Source: Klenkia sp.
Lineage (GTDB): Bacteria; Actinomycetota; Actinomycetes; Mycobacteriales; Geodermatophilaceae
Direction of reading: 5' to 3'
NCBI GenBank assembly: GCA_025966215.1
Contig: JAOPVM010000066.1
Location: 1 to 9,668, forward strand
Length of the DNA stretch: 9,668 nucleotides
A program made the position numbers and the translations under genes. The notes under the pieces are model-generated. The model was not told where the DNA came from. It saw only the letters and a program-made list of their open reading frames with translations, and ran no database searches. This document shows positions 1 through 5,571 of the stretch, piece by piece (the first letter of the stretch is position 1; the number at the start of each line of letters is the position of its first letter).

Positions 1-1
1 G

Positions 2-2290
2 CCCGGTGCCGCGGTCCCCCCGGTGCAGCAGCTGCCGCTGTCTCCCCGCCGTCGATCCCGGGACGAGCCGGCACCCGTGCCGGTGCCGGTCGAGCAGCTG
101 CCCACCAGCGAGCTGCCCCACGCCCGGCCGGCCGGCGCCCCGACGTCCGACGCCCCCCAGGACGCCACCCCCTCGGACGAGGCCCAGCCTGCCGAGGTCC
201 CGCCCGCCGAGGTCCCGCCCGCCGAGGTCCCGACCGCCGCGGTCACCCCGGTCCCGGCACGACCGGCCGGTCCGGTGATCCCCGAGCGCGAGGACGACGA
301 CGCCCCCACCGCCGTGGTCCCGGCGGCCGTCGTACCGGCCGGCCTCTTCGACGAGGGACCCCGCGAGCCCGTGGCGGACCGCCCGGAGGAGGACGCGGCG
401 GCGGACGACGCCACGACCGTCGTCCCCGCCGTGGCCGACCCCGCACCCACCGCACCCCCGCACGAGGACCACCACACCGCCACCGCCCACGAGCCGGGCC
501 GTCCCTGGTGGAAGCGGCCCGCGGTGCTCGCTCCCGTCGGCCTGCTGGTCGTCCTCGGGGTCGCCTACGGCGCCGACCTGCTGATCGCCGGTGACGACGT
601 GCCCCGCAACACCGTGGTGGCCGGGGTGGACATCGGCGGGATGTCCCCCACGGCGGCCGCCGACGCGCTGTCCGCCGACCTGGCGCCGCAGGTCACCGCC
701 GACCACGTCATCGTCGCCGACGACGTGGAGGGCGTGCTCTCCCCCGCGACCGCCGGCATCACGCTGGACGTCGACGCCACGGTCGACGCGGCGGGTGGTC
801 AGCCGCTGAACCCGTGGACCCGGCTGACCTCCCTGTTCGGCGACCGGCAGGTCGTCCCGGTGGTCACCGGCGACGAGACTGCGCTGGACGCCCAGCTCGA
901 GCAGTTCGCCGGCGCGGTCGACCGGGCCCCCAGCGACGCCACCATCGCCGTCGAGGGCACCACCGCCTCCGTGGTCCCCGCCGTGGCCGGCCGGACGCTG
1001 GACCGGGCCGGCGCCGCCGACGCGGTCACCGAGGCACTGTCCTCCGGGGGCGATCCGGAGACCCCGATCGAGCTGCCGGTGGAGACCACCGACGTCCTGG
1101 TGCACGAGGACGCGGCCCAGCAGGCGTTGGACGAGACCGTCACCCCGGCGCTGTCGGCGCCGGTCACCGTGGTCGGCGACGACGGCAGCACCAGCGCCGA
1201 CATCGGCGTCGCGGCCATCGCCGGCGCCCTGGTGTTCACCGGCCAGGAGGACGGCTCGCTGGCCGTGACGCTGGACCCGGCGACCCTGCAGGGGTCCCTC
1301 GGTGAGGAGCTCGGCGAGTTCGGCACCCCGGCCCAGGACGCGGAGTTCCAGGTGACCGGCAACGCCATCGCCGTCGTCCCGTCGGTGGACGGCACGGGGA
1401 TCGACCCGACCGTGCTGGCCGAGCAGCTGCTGCCCGCGCTCACCCAGCCCGCCCCCCGGCAGGTGACGGCGACGCTGGGGCCGGTGCCGGCGGACTTCAC
1501 CACCGACGAGGCCAACGCGCTCGGCATCACCGAGCAGATCAGCACGTTCACCACGAACTTCACCAACTCGGCCAGCGGCACCAACATCCGCGTGGTGGCC
1601 GGCGAGGTCGACGGCGCGGTCGTGCTGCCCGGGGACACCTTCAGCCTCAACGGCTACACCGGCCCCCGCGGCGAAGCGGAGGGCTACGTGCCCGCGGGCG
1701 TGATCAACAACGGCGAGTTCACCCAGGCGGTGGGCGGTGGCATCAGCCAGTTCGCCACCACGATGTTCAACGCGGTCTTCTTCGCCGGCCTCGAGGACGT
1801 GTTCCACAAGCCGCACAGCTACTACATCAGCCGCTACCCGGCCGGCCGCGAGGCCACCGTCTACTACGACTCGATCGACCTGGCCTGGCGCAACGACAGC
1901 CCGACCGGGGTCTACGTGCAGGCGGTCTGGCAGCCCGGGGCGCTGACGGTGACCTTCTGGGGCACCCAGCGGTACGAGATCGAGTCGGTGAGCAGCGACC
2001 GCTACAACGTGCGCACCCCGGTGGTGCAGGAGAAGCCCGACGACGGAAACTGCTCCCCGCAGGGCGGCGCGAACGGCTTCGACATCACCGTGACCCGGGT
2101 GTTCAGCGACCCCGCGACGGGTCAGCGGATCCGCACCGAGGACTTCCAGACCCGGTACGCGGCCGAGCCGGTCATCCGGTGCATCCCGGTCGCCCCGCCG
2201 GCCGCACCGGAGTCCACGGCGCCGGCGGCGCCCGCCACCCCCGCCGGACGACGTCCGGTGCGCCCCCGCGGGGTGGGGAGAACCAGCTGA
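2..2290 (+). CDS. VanW-family membrane-anchored cell-envelope protein (5' end outside window)
   Basis: The reading frame is open to the left edge, so the GTG at 23 is probably internal and the gene is 5'-partial. Numbering from that GTG gives 755 residues. Residues 1-165 form a low-complexity Pro/Ala/Glu/Asp-rich, presumably cytoplasmic tail. A Trp-Trp-Lys-Arg flank and one hydrophobic segment (about 167-187) make a signal anchor with the rest outside the cell. After it come weakly conserved repeats of the peptidoglycan-binding PG_binding_4 type that precede VanW domains (VAGVDIGGMSPTAAADAL at 199-216, related stretches to about 490). A VanW domain follows at about 513-640, with GDTFSLN at 537-543 and GGGISQFATTMFNA at 571-584. 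Cys677 and Cys720 could form a disulfide, and the end is again Pro/Ala-rich. VanW proteins occur in some vancomycin-resistance clusters, but their reaction is unknown; no van genes lie nearby, so a general envelope role is inferred. Confidence 0.9.
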   Translation, partial: PGAAVPPVQQLPLSPRRRSRDEPAPVPVPVEQLPTSELPHARPAGAPTSDAPQDATPSDEAQPAEVPPAEVPPAEVPTAAVTPVPARPAGPVIPEREDDDAPTAVVPAAVVPAGLFDEGPREPVADRPEEDAAADDATTVVPAVADPAPTAPPHEDHHTATAHEPGRPWWKRPAVLAPVGLLVVLGVAYGADLLIAGDDVPRNTVVAGVDIGGMSPTAAADALSADLAPQVTADHVIVADDVEGVLSPATAGITLDVDATVDAAGGQPLNPWTRLTSLFGDRQVVPVVTGDETALDAQLEQFAGAVDRAPSDATIAVEGTTASVVPAVAGRTLDRAGAADAVTEALSSGGDPETPIELPVETTDVLVHEDAAQQALDETVTPALSAPVTVVGDDGSTSADIGVAAIAGALVFTGQEDGSLAVTLDPATLQGSLGEELGEFGTPAQDAEFQVTGNAIAVVPSVDGTGIDPTVLAEQLLPALTQPAPRQVTATLGPVPADFTTDEANALGITEQISTFTTNFTNSASGTNIRVVAGEVDGAVVLPGDTFSLNGYTGPRGEAEGYVPAGVINNGEFTQAVGGGISQFATTMFNAVFFAGLEDVFHKPHSYYISRYPAGREATVYYDSIDLAWRNDSPTGVYVQAVWQPGALTVTFWGTQRYEIESVSSDRYNVRTPVVQEKPDDGNCSPQGGANGFDITVTRVFSDPATGQRIRTEDFQTRYAAEPVIRCIPVAPPAAPESTAPAAPATPAGRRPVRPRGVGRTS
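191..235 (+). repeat. Three tandem 15-bp repeats within the VanW gene
   Basis: Three consecutive 15-bp units, GCCGAGGTCCCGCCC twice and then GCCGAGGTCCCGACC, encode a repeated Ala-Glu-Val-Pro-Pro pentapeptide. The unit length is a multiple of three, so copy-number change keeps the frame. They lie in the Pro-rich tail ahead of the membrane anchor, so they probably act as a flexible or extended spacer. Confidence 0.9.
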
Positions 2291-2302
2291 CCCGTCCGGG
2301 TG

Positions 2303-2318
2303 GGCGTGGCGACACGCC
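2303..2318 (+). other. Intergenic hairpin with GCGA tetraloop
   Basis: GGCGTG-GCGA-CACGCC is a perfect 6-bp stem closed by a GNRA-type tetraloop, 12 bp after the VanW stop codon. GTCC at 2294-2297 can also pair with GGAC at 2319-2322 across a one-sided bulge. There is no T-tract. It could weaken read-through from the VanW gene or protect a processed 3' end; the role is inferred. Confidence 0.45.
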
Positions 2319-2346
2319 GGACCGTTGGCCCGTGCACACTGGTGCG

Positions 2347-3438
2347 GTGGCGACCGTCCTCCCTCCCGGGTCCCCGGTGGACGGCGATCTGCCCGAGCAC
2401 CCGGACTCCGGGCCGGCCCGAGCGGTCGGTGGCGCCACCCTGGTCGACCCGCCGCCCCGGGCCGTTCGCAGCTGGCGGCCCCAGGACCTGTTCGCGGCCC
2501 TGACCGCGCCGGTCCGGGTGCCGCTGCAGGTGCTCGGCCGGACCATCGCCAAGGCCTGGCACGACCGCATCCTGGGGCTGAGCGCCGAGGCGTCGTTCTG
2601 GCAGGTGCTGTCGGTGCCGCCACTGCTGATCGGGCTGCTGGGCTCGCTGGGCTACCTCGGGGTGTTCATCGGGGACGACGCCGTCACCGAGATCGAGAAC
2701 CGGCTCGTCGACCTGGCCTCGGAGGCGCTGACCCCCGGCGTCGTCGACGACCTGGTGCGCCCCACGCTGCAGGACATCCTGACCTCGGGTCGCCTCGACG
2801 TGGTCAGCGTCGGTTTCCTGCTGTCGCTGTGGGCCGGGTCCTCGGCGACGGCGACCTTCGTCAACACCATCGTCATCGCCTACGACCAGCGCGACGTCCG
2901 GGGCCCGATCCACACCCGGCTCATGGCCCTGGGGCTGTTCGTGATCGGCCTGCTGGTCGCCGTGCTGTCCCTGCCCCTGCTCGTGCTGGGCCGCACGGCG
3001 CTGGTCGCGCTGCTGCCGGTCGGCTGGCAGGGCACCGCCACCGTGCTGGTCAACGCCGTCTACTGGCCGCTGGTCCTGGTGCTGCTGGTGATCGTGCTGA
3101 CCAGCCTGTACCACGTGGCCCTGCCCCGGCGACTGCCGTGGCTGCGGCACCTGCTGGGGGCGGTGTTCGCCGTGGCGTTCTTCCTCGCCGCGGCACTGCT
3201 GCTGCGCACCTACGTGGCCGACATCCTGACCACCGCACTGCCCTACGGGGCGCTGGCCGCCCCGATCGCGGCCCTGCTGTTCTGCTTCTTCCTCGGCATG
3301 TCGATCCTGCTGGGTGCCGAGCTGAACGCGACCGTCGAGGCCCGCTGGCCGGCCGGCCAGCGCCGGCACGACCGCCGCCGTCGCCGCCGCCGCGCCGCCA
3401 AGATCCAGCTCGAGGCCCGCAAGATGGGGCTCCGCTAG
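2347..3438 (+). CDS. YihY/BrkB-family inner membrane protein
   Basis: A 363-residue polytopic membrane protein of the YihY/virulence factor BrkB family. After a soluble N-terminus (1-85) there are about six hydrophobic segments, near 86-110, 155-177, 191-219, 235-257, 268-289 and 298-325. The family motif region runs from LSAEASFWQVLSVPPLL (about 78-94), and a GAELNA element lies near 323-328. The C-terminus is strongly basic (about 338-350, mostly Arg), presumably cytoplasmic. Members were once annotated as ribonuclease BN, an error corrected for the E. coli family; the true function is not established. The frame is open back to 2179 inside the VanW gene. I prefer GTG at 2347; GTG at 2332 is an alternative. 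Neither has a clear Shine-Dalgarno. CACACT at 2335-2340 could be a -10 element for a leaderless transcript. It follows the VanW gene by 56 bp and could be co-transcribed. Confidence 0.85.
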   Translation: MATVLPPGSPVDGDLPEHPDSGPARAVGGATLVDPPPRAVRSWRPQDLFAALTAPVRVPLQVLGRTIAKAWHDRILGLSAEASFWQVLSVPPLLIGLLGSLGYLGVFIGDDAVTEIENRLVDLASEALTPGVVDDLVRPTLQDILTSGRLDVVSVGFLLSLWAGSSATATFVNTIVIAYDQRDVRGPIHTRLMALGLFVIGLLVAVLSLPLLVLGRTALVALLPVGWQGTATVLVNAVYWPLVLVLLVIVLTSLYHVALPRRLPWLRHLLGAVFAVAFFLAAALLLRTYVADILTTALPYGALAAPIAALLFCFFLGMSILLGAELNATVEARWPAGQRRHDRRRRRRRAAKIQLEARKMGLR

Positions 3439-3442
3439 CTCA

Positions 3443-3667
3443 TCACTTGCGGAGCTGGGCGTAGACCTCCTTGCAGGGCTCGCAGACCGGGCTGCCGGGC
3501 TTGGCGCTCTTGGTGACCGGGAAGACCTCGCCGCACAGCGCCTCGACCATGGTGCCCATGACCGCGCTCTCGGCGATCTTGTTCTTCTTGACGTAGTGGA
3601 AGACCTCGGGCCCCTGGTCGGTGCTCGAGTCGCGGACGTCGGGCCGCTCGAGGATCTCGGTGCTCAC
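3443..3667 (-). CDS. DUF3039 domain-containing small protein
   Basis: A 74-residue protein matching the actinobacterial DUF3039 family by its core: HYVKKNKIAESAVMG at about 24-38, ALCGEVFPV at 43-51 and a CxxC-type PVCEPCKEVY near 60-69. Cys45, Cys62 and Cys65, possibly with His24, look like a small metal-binding knuckle; zinc binding is inferred. The function is unknown. The start is GTG at 3667, read as MSTEILERPD. It is supported by AGGGAG at 3674-3679 with a 6-nt spacer; the longer frame upstream has the look of read-through, not of protein. It lies 86 bp downstream of the DUF3099 gene on the same strand, so the two may share a transcript. Its stop is 4 bp from that of the convergent YihY gene, leaving no room for a private terminator. 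Confidence 0.85.
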   Translation of the reverse strand: MSTEILERPDVRDSSTDQGPEVFHYVKKNKIAESAVMGTMVEALCGEVFPVTKSAKPGSPVCEPCKEVYAQLRK

Positions 3668-3753
3668 GGTGTGCTCCCTGCGTGGTGGTGGTGGCCTGCA
3701 CACCCATGATGTCAGCCGGACCGGGGACCCCTCGGCCGTGCGTGGTGCTGGGG

Positions 3754-4092
3754 TCAGCCGTCGATGACCCGCCCGGCGCTGGGCCGGCTCTCCAGGATCC
3801 GGTCCGGCGCGGGCACCTTGTACCGGTTGACGTCGAGCTTCTTCTTGGGCGGCCGGTCGTTGGCCATGACGACCGCGATCCAGGGGAGCACGGTGCCCAG
3901 CACCGCGAAGACGGCCATGAGCCAGACGGTCTGGTAGAAGACGCAGGCGAGCACCAGGCTCACCATGCGGATGAGCATCGTGACGACGTACCGCTTCTTG
4001 CGGGCGTCGTGCTGGTCGGCGCGACTCGGCTCGGCCTCGGTGATGAGGACCGGCTCGGACGAGCGGTTCGAGTGCTGCTGGCTCGAGGCCAC
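3754..4092 (-). CDS. DUF3099 domain-containing two-TM protein
   Basis: A 112-residue protein of the DUF3099 family, recognised by PVLITEAEPSRA at 14-25 followed by a Lys/Arg patch and two closely spaced membrane helices (about 39-57 and 59-77). The cytoplasmic-looking tail is basic and begins NDRPPKKK at 78-85. I prefer the GTG start at 4092: AGGGAAGG at 4098-4105 sits 5 nt upstream of it, whereas the GTG at 4098 overlaps that site. The longer open frame upstream is Arg/Pro-rich and looks non-coding. The function is unknown. It sits between the HhH gene (168 bp upstream) and the DUF3039 gene (86 bp downstream), all on the same strand. Confidence 0.85.
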   Translation of the reverse strand: MASSQQHSNRSSEPVLITEAEPSRADQHDARKKRYVVTMLIRMVSLVLACVFYQTVWLMAVFAVLGTVLPWIAVVMANDRPPKKKLDVNRYKVPAPDRILESRPSAGRVIDG

Positions 4093-4208
4093 GGACACCT
4101 TCCCTGTCGCTGGCCGGGGTGATCGGGTGGACGCGGGTCGGCGTCGGGCACGTGGTGTGCGAGCGACCGGCCCCGGAGCGCCCCGGCTCCTGCAGCCCAT
4201 CGTGCCAC

Positions 4209-4242
4209 CGTGTAGCGGGACGCGCAGCGACCCGAGTGTCAA
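4209..4242 (-). promoter_or_regulatory. Possible promoter for the DUF3099/DUF3039 genes
   Basis: On the - strand a perfect TTGACA (4237-4242) is followed by TACACG (4209-4214), about 110 nt ahead of the DUF3099 start. The 22-bp spacer is longer than the usual 16-19, so the pairing is doubtful. A perfect TTGACA is nevertheless uncommon in DNA this GC-rich. The 168-bp gap (4093-4260) otherwise holds only a short GGAGC/GCTCC hairpin (4175-4190). Confidence 0.3.
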
Positions 4243-4260
4243 CGACGCTTCCGCTGGCCC

Positions 4261-4857
4261 TCAGGCCGCGGGGCCCCCTCCCCTGGCGGCCTTCGCCGCA
4301 GCCTTCACCTGCTGCTTGACGGCCCGCACCTCCCCCAACGACACCGGGTCGGTGACGTCGGCCACCGACCGGCGGGCGCCGTCGTCCCCGTACTCGCCGG
4401 CGGCCTCGCGCCAACCGGGCGGGGTGACGCCGTACTGCTTCCCCAGCAGCGCCACGAGGATCTTCGCCTTCTGCGCCCCGAAACCGGGCAGCTCGCCGAT
4501 CCGCCGGAGCAGGGTCGCCCCGTCCGGGACGTCGGACCACAGGCCCTCGGCCCGGCCGTCGTACCGCTCCACCAGCAGCCGGCACACCGCCTGGGTGCGT
4601 TCGGCCATCGAGCCGGGGTAGCGGTGCACGGCGGGCGGGCCGGTGAAGACCTCCTTCAGCCGCCCGGGGGCGGCATCGGCGAGGCCCTGCGCCGACAGGG
4701 TCGACACGTCCAGCCGCTGGGCGATCAGCGCCGGCCCGGCGAAGGCCCGCTCCATCGGGAACTGCTGGTCCAGCAGCATCCCCAGCAACAGCGCGAGCGG
4801 GTCGCGGGACAGCAGCTCGTCCGCGGCGGGGTCCTGGGCGATCCGGATGTCGGGCAC
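4261..4857 (-). CDS. HhH-GPD family protein (base-excision-repair-like fold)
   Basis: A 198-residue protein of the uncharacterised actinobacterial HhH-GPD family. [17 protein letters not shown] at about 23-39 resembles the N-terminal helix of HhH glycosylases. The helix-hairpin-helix is [11 protein letters not shown] at 123-133, and the family-typical GVTPPGW follows at 143-149. The family fold binds DNA, and relatives excise damaged bases. Here the residues equivalent to endonuclease III Lys120 and Asp138 appear to be Gln129 and Pro147, and the single Cys rules out a 4Fe-4S cluster, so glycosylase activity is uncertain. The C-terminus (about 180-198) is Lys/Ala-rich. The start is GTG at 4857, with AGGA (4865-4868 on the - strand) 7 nt upstream. 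It is divergent from dtd across 42 bp. Confidence 0.8.
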   Translation of the reverse strand: MPDIRIAQDPAADELLSRDPLALLLGMLLDQQFPMERAFAGPALIAQRLDVSTLSAQGLADAAPGRLKEVFTGPPAVHRYPGSMAERTQAVCRLLVERYDGRAEGLWSDVPDGATLLRRIGELPGFGAQKAKILVALLGKQYGVTPPGWREAAGEYGDDGARRSVADVTDPVSLGEVRAVKQQVKAAAKAARGGGPAA

Positions 4858-4863
4858 CCCGCC

Positions 4864-4892
4864 ATCCTGCCGTGTCGCCGTCGCGGCAGGAT
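4864..4892. promoter_or_regulatory. Perfect inverted repeat between the divergent HhH and dtd genes
   Basis: ATCCTGCCG (4864-4872) and CGGCAGGAT (4884-4892) form a perfect 9-bp inverted repeat with an 11-bp spacer. Each outward-facing arm carries the AGGA ribosome binding site of one gene: the HhH start lies 6 bp beyond the left arm and the dtd start 7 bp beyond the right arm. Arm centres are about 20 bp apart, two helical turns, so it could be an operator. It could equally be an mRNA hairpin that hides both ribosome sites, or a duplicated 5' leader. Confidence 0.55.
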
Positions 4893-4899
4893 CGGGTCC

Positions 4900-5331
4900 G
4901 TGCGTGCCGTGGTGACCCGGGTCAGCAGTGCCTCCGTCGAGGTGGACGGCGAGGTCGTGGGCGCGGTGGGTCGCGGCCTGCTCGCCCTGGTCGGGGTCGG
5001 CCGGGGCGACGGCGTCGAGCAGGCGCGGGAACTGGCCCGGAAGGTGCACGGGCTGCGGGTCTTCCCCGGCGAGGCCGGCGAGCGGTCGGCGTCGGACCTC
5101 GGCCTGCCGGTCCGGGTGGTCAGCCAGGTCACCCTCTACGGGGACACGCGCAAGGGACGTCGTCCCTCCTGGGTGGAGGCGGCTCCCGGCGAGGAGGCCG
5201 AACCGCTCGTTGCCGCCGTCGCCGCCGAGCTGCGGGCCCGCGGGGCCGAGGTCGCCACCGGGGTCTTCGGGGCCGCCATGCGGGTGGCGTCGGTGAACGA
5301 GGGGCCGATGACCCTGCTGCTGGAGGTCTAG
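4900..5331 (+). CDS. dtd: D-aminoacyl-tRNA deacylase
   Basis: A 143-residue protein that aligns end to end with DTD, which hydrolyses D-aminoacyl-tRNA (and glycyl-tRNA(Ala)) to keep D-amino acids out of protein; it acts in the cytosol as a homodimer. The N-terminus reads [20 protein letters not shown]. The first active-site motif is [17 protein letters not shown] at 75-91, where most family members have SQFT. The second is NEGPMT at 133-138, holding the Gly-Pro pair whose cis peptide bond gives chiral selection. Length and ends match the family. The start is GTG at 4900, with AGGA at 4888-4891 and an 8-nt spacer. It is divergent from the HhH gene, and sigB follows after 240 bp. Confidence 0.95.
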   Translation: MRAVVTRVSSASVEVDGEVVGAVGRGLLALVGVGRGDGVEQARELARKVHGLRVFPGEAGERSASDLGLPVRVVSQVTLYGDTRKGRRPSWVEAAPGEEAEPLVAAVAAELRARGAEVATGVFGAAMRVASVNEGPMTLLLEV

Positions 5332-5350
5332 ACCCGACTCCTGCTGGGCA

Positions 5351-5372
5351 CAGGGTGGCCAGCGACACCCTG
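5351..5372 (+). terminator. Hairpin downstream of dtd
   Basis: CAGGGTG (5351-5357) and CACCCTG (5366-5372) form a perfect 7-bp stem with an 8-nt loop, starting 19 bp after the dtd stop. No T-tract follows, which is usual for high-GC actinomycetes. An overlapping palindrome CTGAC-G-GTCAG lies at 5370-5380. Together they plausibly end dtd transcription before the sigB promoter. Confidence 0.4.
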
Positions 5373-5399
5373 ACGGTCAGCTGTGAACGTGGTCGTCCA

Positions 5400-5426
5400 G
5401 GAACACCGGGGGGCGTGCCGGCCGTT
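5400..5426 (+). promoter_or_regulatory. Candidate ECF-sigma-type promoter for sigB
   Basis: GGAAC at 5400-5404 is followed by CGTT at 5423-5426 (18 nt between GGAAC and CGTT), close to the GGAAC / CGTT pattern recognised by SigE/SigH/SigR-type ECF sigma factors. Mycobacterial sigB is known to be transcribed from such a promoter. Transcription would start near 5433 and give a leader of about 140 nt. No good housekeeping -35/-10 pair was seen. The assignment is by pattern only. Confidence 0.45.
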
Positions 5427-5443
5427 GTGCAGGACGTACCACA

Positions 5444-5536
5444 CGGGGTGAGAACCCCGCGGAGGCACTTGCCGGGAGGTGGGCGGACCGGTCCCCCGGT
5501 CGACACGCCCGGCAGGACCGCCAGCACCACCGGCGG
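5444..5536 (+). promoter_or_regulatory. Structured 5' leader of sigB
   Basis: Three hairpins lie one after another. CGGGGT-GAGA-ACCCCG (5444-5459) is a 6-bp stem with a GNRA tetraloop. A compound stem has CTTGCCGGG (5468-5476) pairing with CCCGGCAGG (5508-5516, one G-U pair), a 3-bp GTG/CAC helix inside it, and a perfect inner hairpin GACCGG-TCCC-CCGGTC (5486-5501). The third is CCGCC/GGCGG (5518-5522 with 5532-5536). The array ends 35 nt before the sigB start. I do not recognise a known riboswitch class; control of sigB translation or transcript elongation is inferred. Confidence 0.45.
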
Positions 5537-5571
5537 ACATCCGACCCCAGAGGCAAGGACGAAGACACATC

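Noticed and set aside
799..1650. 283-codon Ser/Thr-rich open frame on the - strand opposite the VanW gene
   Set aside because: The Ser/Thr/Ala-rich composition is what the complement of Val/Asp/Gly codons gives; no start-site support or domain.
571..2290. Vancomycin resistance determinant
   Set aside because: VanW-domain proteins are widespread in actinobacteria without resistance, and no vanH, vanA, vanX or vanRS genes lie in the window.
2122..3369. 415-codon open frame on the - strand opposite the VanW end and the YihY gene
   Set aside because: Gln/His/Arg-rich, low-complexity translation and complete overlap with a well-supported YihY protein; a GC-bias shadow.
2347..3438. Ribonuclease BN
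   Set aside because: This is an old misannotation of the YihY/BrkB family; the protein is an integral membrane protein with no nuclease motif.
3723..3731. GGGGACCCC palindrome between the DUF3099 and DUF3039 genes as a terminator
   Set aside because: The arms are only 4 bp around one base, cannot form a hairpin loop, and are expected by chance at this GC content.
3668..4585. Long - strand frame that would fuse the DUF3039 protein to upstream sequence
   Set aside because: Upstream of GTG 3667 the translation is Arg/Gly/Pro-rich and runs out of frame through the DUF3099 and HhH genes. The ribosome binding site at 3674-3679 supports the short form.
5479..5571. Extended 358-residue form of SigB
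   Set aside because: The extra 31 residues are Pro/Arg-rich, overlap the compound hairpin, and extend beyond the usual SigB length; GTG 5572 gives 327 residues, as in relatives.
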